DNA from: Paenibacillus sp. JZ16
Lineage (GTDB): Bacteria > Bacillota > Bacilli > Paenibacillales > Paenibacillaceae
Length of the DNA stretch: 64,000 nt
Direction of reading: 5' to 3'
Assembly (NCBI RefSeq): GCF_015326965.1
Contig: NZ_CP017659.1
Span: 1,550,001 to 1,614,000 of the forward strand
Below the pieces are notes generated by a model, which was not told where the DNA came from, did no database searches, and saw nothing but the letters and a program-made list of their open reading frames with translations. The position numbers and the translations under genes are program-made. Position 1 is the stretch's first letter. Every line of letters begins with the position of its first letter. This document shows, piece after piece, positions 27,524-36,490 of the stretch.

Positions 27524-28003
27524 CTAGTGGTTTGATGTGAGTACCAACCCGGAACGGGTTTGCGGTCCTACCTTACGCACGGAAATCTGGTTCTGCTCGG
27601 CCCAACGCGTAAGACTCCGAATCCCTTCACAATTCTTCTCTTCAAATTTAAAGCAGCAATACATCGGATTCACGTTCTTGTTCTTAAGGTTTATCTGGAA
27701 TGCGGCTTTATGGCATCCGGAAACTTTGATCTCACGAATCTGATCAGCATGAATCTCCACGCCATTGATGGTAATCGTATCCGAATTCTCCTGTATATTC
27801 ACTTCCCTTTTCACCAATCGGGCATACCCTTCAATTGCTAGTGCCGCAACAACAACGACATTCACCGCCATCTGCATATAGAATAGGACAGGATAGGAAT
27901 ATTGGGTCAAGGTAGCTACCTGAAACAGGATAATGCTAATGACAAAGGAAAATAAAATAACGTCTTTCATTCTCGTAGAGTAGTGGATTGCGTATTTCAT
28001 CAT
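27524..28003 (-). CDS. Hypothetical membrane protein with a C-terminal soluble domain
   Basis: 159 residues. Two helices (VILFSFVISIILFQVATL and FYMQMAVNVVVVAALAIEGY) are followed by a beta-rich cytosolic part (TITINGVEIHADQIREIKVSG...FQINLKNK) with the look of a PH-like domain. GGAGCTGATT precedes the paired ATGs at 28003. It carries several cysteines (SGCHKA, MYCCFKFEEKNCEG). No family recognised. Monocistronic, with its own terminator. Confidence 0.65.
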   Translation of the reverse strand: MMKYAIHYSTRMKDVILFSFVISIILFQVATLTQYSYPVLFYMQMAVNVVVVAALAIEGYARLVKREVNIQENSDTITINGVEIHADQIREIKVSGCHKAAFQINLKNKNVNPMYCCFKFEEKNCEGIRSLTRWAEQNQISVRKVGPQTRSGLVLTSNH

Positions 28004-28194
28004 AATCAGCTCCGTTCATTCTGTAAGGGTTTTCATTTAACTCTTACCTTATTATAACACCATTGTACATAATTTTGACACATATCATTCACATTTTTGT
28101 CAAAAAAATTATTTGCTTCGTTCCTTATCCTATGCTTATCCAACAAACGCGTGTCGTTCCTGGAACGATTCGTATACGGATTGTCTCCTAATAT

Positions 28195-28245
28195 CAAAAA
28201 AAAGAGCCTCCCGCCAGATCCAAGATCTTTTGGGACACCCTCTAC
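28195..28245 (-). terminator. Terminator of the PadR/HAAS operon
   Basis: AGAGGGTGTCCC and GGGAGGCTCT flanking a 25-base loop, followed by an eight-base T run on the minus strand, just after the stop at 28262. Confidence 0.5.
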
Positions 28246-28261
28246 TTCAACACTTATGTCT

Positions 28262-29278
28262 TTATTTGGTTAACGCTGTATTTCCTTCCTTCCGCCGAAA
28301 CCTCTTCATCAGAACGGACACGGTATCAATAAGGGTAATGATCACGATGACGTAAATAAGACCATCTCTGGATCGATCCCAAATTGATTTTACAATGTCG
28401 TACGATTCACTTCCCGGTGTTACGAAACCCGTCTGTGCTAGTTGCTCCATGAAAGTCGGATTCCAAATCGCCATATCGGAGAACAGAATCACCGCAACGA
28501 TAACGGAAGCAACGTTAAATATGACATGCATGACGGCAATCTGCGGCGTCCACTTTCTTGTGATTAATTTCCTTGCTTCATTGAATATGCTGAAGGCGGT
28601 AAGAAGCCATATCAGCGGCAAATACTTGGCAAAGGCAGCCTGTTCAAACACCGGAATGGCGATCGAGTTTTCATCAAATCGATGAACACCGATCAGATTA
28701 AGGGAAAACGTGAACAGGACGAAGAACAGCACGGAAAATAGAATGCCCAGCACCGGCTCGATCGGTTTAATCCGAACAGCTGGTTCAGGAATTACAGGCA
28801 AATCCGATGGTTTCCAAGCATCCTTAGATACTTGCCGAGCACCGCGATATTCGATATAGGCAAAAATAACGGTAACCCATGCGAACCCGTGAATAGCGAC
28901 ACTCAGCAAGGAGACAAAGTACTCCAGAAGCTTCTCGGCGTTAGGGTCCGAGCTTGTAAAGAAATCAACCATATACGCGATGCCAAGAGCGACGACGACC
29001 GAGTACAATACAATCCGCAGGACAGACCAATAACTGTCAATTAAACCGGGTCCAATGAGATACCGTTCTCTTCCTCTATATCTAGCTGCCATGTCCCCGG
29101 GTGGCCCGAGCTCGAGCAGCACCTGTTCCACATCTTCAGTGCTTGCAATCCCGACGCCTGCTCCCCTGTCTTCCAGCATATCTTCGATGAGTCCGTGCAG
29201 TTCCTTTTCAATATCGGCTCTTTGTGATTCGGGCAGCTTCTGCGTCACTGCATAAATATACCTGCTAATCAGATCCAT
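28262..29278 (-). CDS. HAAS domain membrane protein
   Basis: 338 residues. The N-terminal ~75 residues (MDLISRYIYAVTQKLPESQRADIEKELHGLIEDML...ELGPPGDMAARYRG) form a HAAS signalling domain, which in this family is almost always encoded next to a PadR regulator. The rest has about seven membrane helices. Starts two bases after the PadR stop (AAGGGGG upstream), so the two are translated from one message. Likely a membrane partner of the PadR regulator; the signal is unknown. Confidence 0.82.
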   Translation of the reverse strand: MDLISRYIYAVTQKLPESQRADIEKELHGLIEDMLEDRGAGVGIASTEDVEQVLLELGPPGDMAARYRGRERYLIGPGLIDSYWSVLRIVLYSVVVALGIAYMVDFFTSSDPNAEKLLEYFVSLLSVAIHGFAWVTVIFAYIEYRGARQVSKDAWKPSDLPVIPEPAVRIKPIEPVLGILFSVLFFVLFTFSLNLIGVHRFDENSIAIPVFEQAAFAKYLPLIWLLTAFSIFNEARKLITRKWTPQIAVMHVIFNVASVIVAVILFSDMAIWNPTFMEQLAQTGFVTPGSESYDIVKSIWDRSRDGLIYVIVIITLIDTVSVLMKRFRRKEGNTALTK

Positions 29279-29280
29279 TA

Positions 29281-29628
29281 CTATACGTCCCCCTTGTCAT
29301 CAACAAGCCCTTCAAGACTTGTCATCATAGACTTCCATTCATGGTAAAGCTGGCGATATATTTCTTTCCCTGTCTGACTTATGATGTAATATTTCCTCGG
29401 ACGAGCTTCATTCGTATCCCACTCGCTATCCAGCAAGCCTTGTTTTTCCAACCGCCGCAGCAAGGGATACAGGGTACCCGCTTCCACGCTGACCCCCTTC
29501 TCCTGCAATATGGTCACCAATGAGTATCCATACTGAGGTTCCGACAATTGGCTGAGGACACCAAGTATGATGGTTCCTCGTCGAAGCTCCTGCACCAAAC
29601 TGTTCAAAATATCTTGATCCTCTGACAT
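29281..29628 (-). CDS. PadR family transcriptional regulator
   Basis: About 115 residues with a winged helix: RRGTIILGVLSQLSEPQYGYSLV, VEAGTLYPLLRRLEKQGLL and the wing ARPRKYYIISQTGKE. The ATG at 29628 is chosen for AGGAG upstream; a longer frame from 29664 has no ribosome site. Together with the HAAS protein it forms a common regulator and membrane-sensor pair. A TATAAT lies upstream on the same strand (about 29650-29655); the repeat-rich AT region there may be an operator, which is not resolved. Confidence 0.88.
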   Translation of the reverse strand: MSEDQDILNSLVQELRRGTIILGVLSQLSEPQYGYSLVTILQEKGVSVEAGTLYPLLRRLEKQGLLDSEWDTNEARPRKYYIISQTGKEIYRQLYHEWKSMMTSLEGLVDDKGDV

Positions 29629-29774
29629 ATCATCAACTCCTGTAATGATTATACTGTATGACACACACTAATGTATATAGACAATTAATAATTATTAACA
29701 ATTATTTTTTGATTATACTTGTTGTAAGTCTGCCAACCCAGGAAGCAAGCCGCGTGAAGACCTGCACTTCCATC

Positions 29775-29829
29775 TAAAAAAGGTTATCCTACGGCCGGGA
29801 TTGTCCCAGGTCATAAGATAACCTTCTTA
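29775..29829 (-). terminator. Second terminator downstream of the HAD gene
   Basis: AAGGTTATC pairs with GATAACCTT and then TTTTTT on the minus strand; an inner CTGGGA/TCCCGG stem adds stability. The gap 29665-29977 holds this and the next hairpin and no gene. Confidence 0.55.
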
Positions 29830-29906
29830 AATGCTCTCATCTCACAGCGATGTTGTTCCTTTGTTCCATCGTTAAAACTGCGCTTCTCGAAATGCACTTC
29901 AAACCG

Positions 29907-29951
29907 AAAACATGTCAGTCCTTATCGTCCCTCAGGAACGGAGACTGACAC
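29907..29951 (-). terminator. Terminator of the HAD gene
   Basis: TGTCAGTC and GACTGACA, then TTTTC, 27 bases after the stop at 29978 on the minus strand. Confidence 0.55.
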
Positions 29952-29977
29952 GCTCATGACTTTTTATCGTAAAATAA

Positions 29978-30778
29978 CTACACGATTTCCTGCGGTTCCT
30001 TGCCCAGTAGACCCAACAGACGGAGGCCGTACTGTATACCGTCTTGATCAACATCCCTGGTTATATGCCTGGCCGCCTTCTTGACGATTTCCGGCGCATT
30101 GCCCATCGCCACACCGTGGCCCACGTACGACAGCATCTCCAGATCATTCAGATAATCGCCAAAAGCAATAGTATCTTCCAGATCGATGTGCAGCAGCTGA
30201 ATCAATTGTTTGATCCCTTCGGCTTTGGATCCCCCGGACGGCAACACATCGATTCCATAAGGACCCCATCGAACGAAATCGAACCGGCCTGCGAAATTGT
30301 TCACGTAAGCCGCTTCCTCATCCTCCGTGCAGAATACAATGGCCTGATAAATATCTCTGCCCAAGTAATATTCCGGATCATATTCAGGGATCGTGAGTTT
30401 CAGTTCCCCCCAGCTGGAATCGATATGAACATGCTCGGTTACGTTCATCTTCATGGCTACACTGCCGGCATATATGATCGGATGATCAAACTCAACGGCC
30501 TGCTCCGTCAGCTTCTGCAAGGCATCTTGCGCCAATGGATAACCATAGATCGGTTTGCCTTCATGAACCACATACTGACCGTTCATACAAACATAGGAAT
30601 TGATACCGAGCTCCTCCCGCAGCTCTTCAAAATGATAGGGAGCGCGCCCTGTCGCTATAGCGACGATGTGCCCGGCATCCTTTAACTCCCGAATGGACTC
30701 CTTCGTTGTAGCCGGAACTTTCTTGTCATGATCCAGCAGCGTCCCGTCAATATCAAAAAATATGATTTTCTTATTCAA
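29978..30778 (-). CDS. HAD superfamily phosphatase, Cof type
   Basis: 266 residues. Motif I is DIDGT with D9 and D11; motif II lies in IVAIATGRA; motif III/IV in GGSKAEGIKQL and AFGDYLNDLEML. The cap is of the Cof/YkrA type. These are broad-range sugar-phosphate or nucleotide phosphatases. TTG start at 30778 after AGAGGGG. It is separated from the sucrose operon by two hairpins and may have its own promoter. Confidence 0.87.
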   Translation of the reverse strand: MNKKIIFFDIDGTLLDHDKKVPATTKESIRELKDAGHIVAIATGRAPYHFEELREELGINSYVCMNGQYVVHEGKPIYGYPLAQDALQKLTEQAVEFDHPIIYAGSVAMKMNVTEHVHIDSSWGELKLTIPEYDPEYYLGRDIYQAIVFCTEDEEAAYVNNFAGRFDFVRWGPYGIDVLPSGGSKAEGIKQLIQLLHIDLEDTIAFGDYLNDLEMLSYVGHGVAMGNAPEIVKKAARHITRDVDQDGIQYGLRLLGLLGKEPQEIV

Positions 30779-30895
30779 TGAAACTCGCCCCTCTTCCGTA
30801 TATTCTAGCCAGTAACCATATTGTAAATGATGAAAAGCATTTCAGAGCAAGCCATAATTTCAGCAAGGTCGCTTCGGACACTTCCCGATCATACA

Positions 30896-30926
30896 TAAAA
30901 AACCGCGCAGGAGCACGGTTTCTATG
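30896..30926 (-). terminator. Terminator-like hairpin upstream of the HAD gene
   Basis: AAACCG, ten-base loop, CGGTTT then TTTT on the minus strand. It lies between the sucrose operon and the HAD gene and could serve either. Confidence 0.4.
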
Positions 30927-31008
30927 GTATTTAATATCGTTGAATTCAAGATAACCATTTACATACACATTAGAGCAATTTGCCGTAATTTTCTTATCTA
31001 ACGACAAC

Positions 31009-31040
31009 AAAAGAGTCCGCCTTGTGCAGACGGACTTCTT
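31009..31040 (-). terminator. Terminator of the sucrose operon
   Basis: AGTCCGTC and GCGGACT with a CTTTTGTT tail, directly after the PTS stop. Confidence 0.7.
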
Positions 31041-31048
31041 CTGAGGGC

Positions 31049-32470
31049 TTATTTCGCTTCCGATCGAACCTCATCGAGCATTTTATCATTGAATCCGAAC
31101 AGCCAAGTCAGTACAAAAGTTAGAGCCATCGCGGTCAGATTGCACAAAATGTAAAGAGGAAGCTGGCTGTTCAAGTATAACAGCGTACCTGGGATCACCG
31201 TAATCGCCATGCCCGTTGCCTCCAGTTGGAAGAGGGAAGCCATGAAACCGCCCACGCCACCGCCGATCAAGGCGATCACGAACGGTCTGACGTACCGGAG
31301 GTTGACCCCGAAGATCGCCGGCTCCGAAATTCCCAGCATGGCCGAGAATGCGGACGGCAGCGATAAAGCCTTTAGTTTTTTGTTTCTCGTCTTGAGTCCG
31401 ACAGCCAGACAAGCTGCCCCTTGCGCTGCCATGGCGCTAGTCACGATCGCATTAAACGGATTGCTTCCCGTCTTCTCAAGAAGCTGAATTTCAAGGAAAT
31501 TGAAAATATGATGTACGCCTGTGACCACAATAATCTGATTGAAGAAGCCGATCACAAGACCCGCAATGCCAAATGGCAGCTCCAGCAAGAAAGTCGTCGC
31601 GTTCAGAACCACCTCTTCCAGGGAGTGGAACACGGGGCCGATGGCGAACAGCCCGAGCGTAATCATTACAAGCAAGGTTAGAAACGGCGTAACGATCAAA
31701 TCAATCGCTTCAGGAATGCGTTTTCGCAAAAATCTCTCGAATTTCGCGCCCAGCAGTCCAATGAAGAATGCCGGCAGAACCGAGCCCTGATACCCTACGA
31801 CCGGAATGAAATCAAAAATCATGAGTGCCTCAGCCGAGCCGTTCGCCACGCTGTACGCGTTGGGAAGAGCCGGGTTCACCAGCATCAGACCCAGGACGAT
31901 ACCGAGCACCGGGCTGCCCCCGAACACTCTAAATGCGGACCAAGCCACCAAGGCCGGCAAGAAAGCGAAAGCCGTATCCGTCAATACCTGGGTGAAGAGC
32001 AGAAAATTAGGCGAGATATCATCCGGTGTCGCACCAAACCAGGCAAGCACGGTGTCCTGGGTCAGAAGTCCCCGTAATCCCATGAACAAGCCAGTGGCGA
32101 CCAGTACCGGGATAATCGGCACAAACACATCACCGAACGTACGAATCGCCCGCTGAAACGGATTCCCCGACTTTTTCGCCTGAGATTTCAGTTCTTCCTT
32201 GCTTGTGCTCTCCATTCCCAGGGATTCGACCGCTTCAAAAATCTGATTGACGGTTCCTGTTCCGAAAATGACCTGATATTGGCCGGAGTTGAAAAAAGCG
32301 CCTTTGACCTTATCAATATTTTCGACCTTCTTCTGGTCAATCTTCTTCTGATCGTGAACCATAATTCGCAGTCTCGTAGCACAGTGAGCAAAGGAAGCGA
32401 TGTTCTCCCTGCCGCCGATGGCTTCCACTACCTGCCTTGCAATTTTCCGATTATCCGCTGCCATGTTCAT
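31049..32470 (-). CDS. PTS sucrose transporter subunit IIBC
   Basis: 473 residues. The N-terminal IIB domain has the phosphocysteine in FAHCATRLRI (Cys30). The C-terminal IIC domain has ten or so helices and the conserved PVVGYQGSVLPAFFIG and SAMLGISEPAIFGVNLRYVRPF stretches. It imports sucrose and phosphorylates it to sucrose-6-phosphate; no IIA domain is present, so another glucose-type IIA must serve. The ATG overlaps the sacA stop by four bases; a second ATG two codons later is an alternative. Confidence 0.9.
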   Translation of the reverse strand: MNMAADNRKIARQVVEAIGGRENIASFAHCATRLRIMVHDQKKIDQKKVENIDKVKGAFFNSGQYQVIFGTGTVNQIFEAVESLGMESTSKEELKSQAKKSGNPFQRAIRTFGDVFVPIIPVLVATGLFMGLRGLLTQDTVLAWFGATPDDISPNFLLFTQVLTDTAFAFLPALVAWSAFRVFGGSPVLGIVLGLMLVNPALPNAYSVANGSAEALMIFDFIPVVGYQGSVLPAFFIGLLGAKFERFLRKRIPEAIDLIVTPFLTLLVMITLGLFAIGPVFHSLEEVVLNATTFLLELPFGIAGLVIGFFNQIIVVTGVHHIFNFLEIQLLEKTGSNPFNAIVTSAMAAQGAACLAVGLKTRNKKLKALSLPSAFSAMLGISEPAIFGVNLRYVRPFVIALIGGGVGGFMASLFQLEATGMAITVIPGTLLYLNSQLPLYILCNLTAMALTFVLTWLFGFNDKMLDEVRSEAK

Positions 32471-33969
32471 TCATCCCCTTCTATATCTTTTACGGCTTGG
32501 GCAAGATCCCACTTCTTGACCTTCAAGCCGGCGCTGCCGTTTGTTGCGAAAAATCGTATATGACGGCTGTCCCGTTTTGGAAATATCCGACTCGTAAATA
32601 CCTCTTCGCCATCATTAACGAACACCTCTGCCGAAGAAATATCCACAAAAAGATGAAATTTGATCGAGTTTGCTTTGGCATGCAGCATGCAGGTTCGTGT
32701 CGTTCCGTAATCACTCACAATCGTTGCACCCGATGATGAGCGATCCAGTGTAACCTTTTGCCTGAGAGCGTCATACCAGATGACCGTCCGCTCCGTTTCG
32801 CTTGCTCGAAATTCAATGCCAACGGCGTCCGCTTCGATCGCATGGAACTCGCATATCATCTCGAATACGGTCCCCTCAACTCCTGCATAACTCTTCACTT
32901 CGCTGTAAAGTGTATCCGCTGCTTCCATGGCCTTATCGCGGAGCACTTCCAACTCGGGGACCGGCTGCTGAATCAGCTTGCCCTCACGGAACGAGAGCGA
33001 ACGCGGAAGAGTCAAACAATGCGCCCAGCCATGCGAGTCGGTTGGATAGACGACCTCCGGCATACCCATCCAGCCTACCATGATGCGCCGGTCTTGCTCG
33101 TCCAGCATGGTCTGCGGTGCGTAAAAATCAAAACCTCTGTCCAGCTCGTAAAAGGAGCCGTGTTCAAACTCCAGCGTGCCCCGATCCAGCGGCTTGCCCG
33201 AGATGTAGCCGGATTGGTAAATGTTCCGGTATTCGTCGTCTTGCGGACTCAGCCCCTGCGGCGAAAACAGCAGCACGCCCCGTCCTTCCAGTTCAAAATA
33301 ATCGGGGCACTCCCACATATAGCCGAAATGTTCAAGACGGGTTTGGATTTCCCCTTTGCAGGTCCAATCCAGCAAATCCGGTGATTCATATACGACAGCC
33401 GTTCCTGTCTTATCGCCCCTTTGGGCGCCGATAACGAACCGGTACATGTCTTCGTCTTTCCATACCTTCGGATCCCGAAAATGCTCGGTATATCCGTCCG
33501 GCACATGGTCGATCAGCGGCTTATCGAGCTTCGTGACCGATCCATCGCGGTTCATCACGGCCATGCATTGATAAGATTGCCTGTTCCATTCCTCATCCCG
33601 GGCATTTCCGGTATACATCAGATACAGTTTGTCGTCTTTCACGATTCCGCTGCCCGAGTAAGCGCCATAAGCATCCTGCGGGTGGCCAGGTTCAATGGCG
33701 ATGCCTTGGTTTTGCCAATGCACGAGGTCTTTCGAGGATGTATGGTACCAGTATTTCAAGCCGTGATACGTACCCAGCGGAAACCATTGATAAAATAAGT
33801 GATATTCCCCGTTATAATAAGAAAACCCGTTAGGGTCATTCAGCAAGCCCATGATGGGCTGTATGTGAAACCTCTGCCTCCATTCGCTTAATTTCACTTT
33901 CTCCTTTAAGGAGGAAAGCTCTTCGGGAGAAGCCTGATCCAGGCGTCGGTATTTCAGTTCTCTGTCCAT
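32467..33969 (-). CDS. sacA: Sucrose-6-phosphate hydrolase (GH32)
   Basis: 500 residues from an ATG with AAGGAG upstream; an upstream frame to 34107 covers the operators and promoter region and is not coding. GH32 motifs are complete: NDPNG (44-48, nucleophile Asp45), FRDP (164-167) and WEC (acid/base Glu220). It hydrolyses sucrose-6-phosphate delivered by the PTS protein encoded next. The C-terminal beta-sandwich ends in the VFVNDGEEVFTSRIFP region typical of the family. Confidence 0.93.
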   Translation of the reverse strand: MDRELKYRRLDQASPEELSSLKEKVKLSEWRQRFHIQPIMGLLNDPNGFSYYNGEYHLFYQWFPLGTYHGLKYWYHTSSKDLVHWQNQGIAIEPGHPQDAYGAYSGSGIVKDDKLYLMYTGNARDEEWNRQSYQCMAVMNRDGSVTKLDKPLIDHVPDGYTEHFRDPKVWKDEDMYRFVIGAQRGDKTGTAVVYESPDLLDWTCKGEIQTRLEHFGYMWECPDYFELEGRGVLLFSPQGLSPQDDEYRNIYQSGYISGKPLDRGTLEFEHGSFYELDRGFDFYAPQTMLDEQDRRIMVGWMGMPEVVYPTDSHGWAHCLTLPRSLSFREGKLIQQPVPELEVLRDKAMEAADTLYSEVKSYAGVEGTVFEMICEFHAIEADAVGIEFRASETERTVIWYDALRQKVTLDRSSSGATIVSDYGTTRTCMLHAKANSIKFHLFVDISSAEVFVNDGEEVFTSRIFPKRDSRHIRFFATNGSAGLKVKKWDLAQAVKDIEGDE

Positions 33970-34052
33970 ATCTCTTCTCCTTATAAATGGGCTTACTAAA
34001 AAAATCAAACTGATCATGCTATGCGTGAACATCAGCCTAACTCGCCTGTGGT

Positions 34053-34064
34053 GGAACCGGTTCC
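34053..34064. promoter_or_regulatory. LacI-type operator 2 of the sucrose operon
   Basis: GGAACCGGTTCC, a perfect 12-bp palindrome in the transcribed leader, centred 65 bp from operator 1. Confidence 0.75.
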
Positions 34065-34117
34065 AATCAGGAGTAAAAATAATGAACTCAGCTCCAATAC
34101 CAGGCAAAAGCAGTATT

Positions 34118-34129
34118 GGAACCGGTTCC
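34118..34129. promoter_or_regulatory. LacI-type operator 1 of the sucrose operon
   Basis: The same perfect palindrome, GGAACCGGTTCC, starting a few bases downstream of the predicted transcript start, where a bound repressor would block initiation. The adjacent LacI-family gene is the likely regulator. Confidence 0.8.
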
Positions 34130-34138
34130 GTTATTTTC

Positions 34139-34167
34139 AGTATAAAATACCTATTTTAGATTGTCAA
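34139..34167 (-). promoter_or_regulatory. Sucrose operon promoter inside the 3' end of the repressor gene
   Basis: TTGACA (34162-34167), 17 bases, TATACT (34139-34144) on the minus strand. The -35 box is made from the GTTGACAAT codons (Val-Asp-Asn) near the repressor stop, and the stop itself lies in the spacer. Confidence 0.8.
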
Positions 34168-35143
34168 CGCTTTCGCGATGAATCATATCGCAGCTCATAA
34201 CCGTCAGGAAATCCACAGGCTCGTCGTTGACCAGCTTCATTATATGCTGTGCGGCGAGATGGCCCGCTTGGGAATATCCATATTTAACCGTTGTCAATCC
34301 AGGATGAATCACCTCGGTTACGTCGTATCCGCCAAATCCGGTAACGGAGAGTTCGTTCGGAATTTGAATGCCCTTCATATGAGCCGCTTTCATAACGCCT
34401 AACGCGATATTGTCAGTAGCGCAAACCACGGCAGTTGGCAGCGTTCGGTTCGACTCAAAAATGGACCATGCGGTCTTTACACCATCCGACATCTTAAATC
34501 CACTCTCATAGAGATCCGCTTTCGCCTCACTATCCTCGCTTACCGCTTTCAGAAACCCTTCCTTCCGCTGAACTCCGACAGCAACGTCTTGTTCCGTCAC
34601 CCCGATATAGGCAATATGGCGATGTCCCTTGGACAGCACATACCGGCCCATGTCATAACCCGCGGCATAGTCGTTATAAATCATGCTGTGAACATCCTTA
34701 TGCTGCTGTCCTAACAGGATGACAGGGATGCCGATCTCTTGAATCGCGGCAAGATGGGTATCCGTCACTTGAGTCGCAAATAAAATAATGCCAGATATTT
34801 TTTGCCTGGCGAGATCATACAGCGCTTCAATCTCCCTGGATAAGTCCTGGCTTGCATTGATAATAAGAAGCTGATAACCGTGTTTCCTTAATTCTTCATC
34901 CATGCCGGCAACGGTCTGCGATGCTGAGAATGAATCCAGACGCGGTACAATGGTGCCGATCATGCTGGTTTTCTTCGCTTTCAAGCTCTGTGCAAACGAA
35001 TTCGGAATATAACCGGTTTCCTGAATGACCAGCTCAATTTTTTGGCGTGTTGCATTGCTGACGGAACCTCCGTTCAAGAAACGGGAGACCGTGCTTTTGG
35101 CAACCCCGGCTTTTTTGGCAATATCTGCAATCGTGTTCTTCAT
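34151..35143 (-). CDS. LacI family repressor of the sucrose operon
   Basis: 330 residues. The helix-turn-helix is at residues 3-22 (TIADIAKKAGVAKSTVSRFL), followed by the hinge and a periplasmic-binding-protein-like sensor domain (TATDNIALGVMKAAHMKG-like region, here CATDNIALGV). GGGAGC lies before the ATG at 35143; the longer frame to 35296 has no support. Placed directly upstream of sacA and the PTS gene, it very likely represses them through the two GGAACCGGTTCC sites, with sucrose or its phosphate as inducer (inference). Confidence 0.88.
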   Translation of the reverse strand: MKNTIADIAKKAGVAKSTVSRFLNGGSVSNATRQKIELVIQETGYIPNSFAQSLKAKKTSMIGTIVPRLDSFSASQTVAGMDEELRKHGYQLLIINASQDLSREIEALYDLARQKISGIILFATQVTDTHLAAIQEIGIPVILLGQQHKDVHSMIYNDYAAGYDMGRYVLSKGHRHIAYIGVTEQDVAVGVQRKEGFLKAVSEDSEAKADLYESGFKMSDGVKTAWSIFESNRTLPTAVVCATDNIALGVMKAAHMKGIQIPNELSVTGFGGYDVTEVIHPGLTTVKYGYSQAGHLAAQHIMKLVNDEPVDFLTVMSCDMIHRESVDNLK

Positions 35144-35320
35144 TCGGTGCTCCCGGGAGCCGCTTGCGGCGCTGCAACGAACAGATGGTCCTCCACAGCT
35201 CCTAGTTGGGCAGCACAATGGATCATGTTTCGTTTGTGCATGAATCTCTCCCCTTCGTTTTCGCTTTTTCCTAACTATACCATGACGTCCAGGCATCCGT
35301 GAAATGGAGACTCCAAGCCT

Positions 35321-35348
35321 ATTATGGCAGGAGCCATATCTTTTCCAA
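35321..35348 (-). promoter_or_regulatory. Possible promoter of the repressor gene
   Basis: TTGGAA (35343-35348), 16 bases, CATAAT (35321-35326) on the minus strand. The 35144-35439 gap contains nothing else clear, and no terminator for folD was found. Confidence 0.35.
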
Positions 35349-35439
35349 GCTCCAGACTCTTACTAGGAATGAACCGATTCGAAGGGGATTTATTCATGGG
35401 CGCATCTTAATTCATATACAAATGGTCTGTGGCTTTCCT

Positions 35440-36288
35440 TTAGTCTTGCACGGTTCGCTCGGCCGATTCGACGGTATGCTTCAGCAATGTAGCAATCGTA
35501 ACGGGGCCGACACCTGCCGGTACCGGTGTAATCGCAGATGCCACCTTCGCGCAGGCTTCATAATCGCAGTCGCCGATATTCCCTTTATTGTAGCCGGCAT
35601 CCAATACAACGGCACCCGGCTTAATCCAGCTCCCTTGAATGAAATTAGGTTTGCCTACGGCCGCAACCACGATATCCGCCTGGGACACAAGCTCCCCGAG
35701 GTTCCTCGTTCTCGAGTGGCAGATCGTAACGGTAGCATTGCGATTGAGCAGCATCATCGATACCGGCTTACCCAGAATCGGACTGCGTCCGACCACCACG
35801 GCATGCTTCCCTTCGATCGGCAGATCATAATAATCCATAATCGCAATAATCGCGGCAGGCGTACAAGACGGATAATCGGCAAAACCAAACGCATTTTGCG
35901 AGAAACCGAGCGTGGTTACTCCATCCACGTCTTTTTCAATGGCTATGGCATCAAAAGCCGCCCGTTCATCGATATGATGCGGCACCGGATGCTGCAGCAG
36001 AATACCGTGGACATTCGGATCCTCGTTCAGCTCTTGTATCGCGGCGATCAGCTCCTCAGTCGAGGTCGAGGTCTCCAGCACCACTTTCTTGGATATGATG
36101 CCAAGCCGCTCGCAAGCATTTCCCTTCATCCGTACATAGGTCGCCGAAGCAGGATCATCGCCAACCAGAATCGTTGCCAGACAAGGCGTTATTCCGTGCT
36201 GCTTCAATTCCTGTACCTTCACCGCCAGCTTTGCCTTAATATCATCGGATACCTTTTTTCCATCCAAAATTACGGGTTCCTTACTCAT
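35440..36288 (-). CDS. folD: Bifunctional methylene-tetrahydrofolate dehydrogenase/cyclohydrolase
   Basis: 282 residues from the ATG at 36288, nine bases after AAGGAG. It interconverts 5,10-methylene- and 10-formyl-tetrahydrofolate in the cytosol, using NADP. The signature YVRMKGNACE gives the catalytic Tyr51 and Lys55; PCTPAA-type (YPSCTPAAIIAIM) and GRSPILGKPVSMML (dinucleotide-binding) are present, as is PVPAGVGPVTIATLL. Normal length. It is the only gene behind the ZTP riboswitch, matching the known role of that switch in one-carbon and purine metabolism. Confidence 0.95.
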   Translation of the reverse strand: MSKEPVILDGKKVSDDIKAKLAVKVQELKQHGITPCLATILVGDDPASATYVRMKGNACERLGIISKKVVLETSTSTEELIAAIQELNEDPNVHGILLQHPVPHHIDERAAFDAIAIEKDVDGVTTLGFSQNAFGFADYPSCTPAAIIAIMDYYDLPIEGKHAVVVGRSPILGKPVSMMLLNRNATVTICHSRTRNLGELVSQADIVVAAVGKPNFIQGSWIKPGAVVLDAGYNKGNIGDCDYEACAKVASAITPVPAGVGPVTIATLLKHTVESAERTVQD

Positions 36289-36312
36289 GCTAATCCGCTC
36301 CTTCGCCATTGT

Positions 36313-36425
36313 ATTAAAAACATAAAGAGGCAAGGCGACTAATCGTCTCCTTACCTCTTGCCCAGGCGTACGGCATATGATCCTATGTGCTCCCTCTTGG
36401 TACCCCAAGCTACGCCAGTAACACA
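36313..36425 (-). promoter_or_regulatory. ZTP (pfl motif) riboswitch of folD with terminator platform
   Basis: On the minus strand the aptamer (36360-36420) begins ACTGGCGTAGC, has an internal GGGAGC, and ends with the hallmark CCGTACGCCTGGGCA. It is followed by a hairpin AAGAGG-AAGG-GAC / GTC-CCTT-CCTCTT (36325-36359) and a U-rich tail (36311-36320), a terminator whose 5' arm adjoins the CTGGGC strand. This is the known layout of ZTP switches: ZMP or ZTP binding stabilises the aptamer and prevents termination, raising FolD when 10-formyl-folate is short. Confidence 0.85.
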
Positions 36426-36490
36426 CAGATAACTTTTTTTAAATATACCACGACTTTGGACTTCGCGCTACCGGTCATGAAGTTCACCTA

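Noticed and set aside
29640..29700. PadR operator and promoter in the AT-rich stretch
   Set aside because: A TATAAT is present, but neither a -35 box at a proper distance nor a clear palindrome could be fixed.
33970..34107. N-terminal extension of the sucrase to 34107
   Set aside because: The extension passes through the operators and has no ribosome site; the ATG at 33969 has a strong one and fits the family.
35299..36342. A 347-codon plus-strand frame opposite folD
   Set aside because: It runs antisense through folD, whose motifs are complete, and has no family features; it is a shadow of coding sequence.
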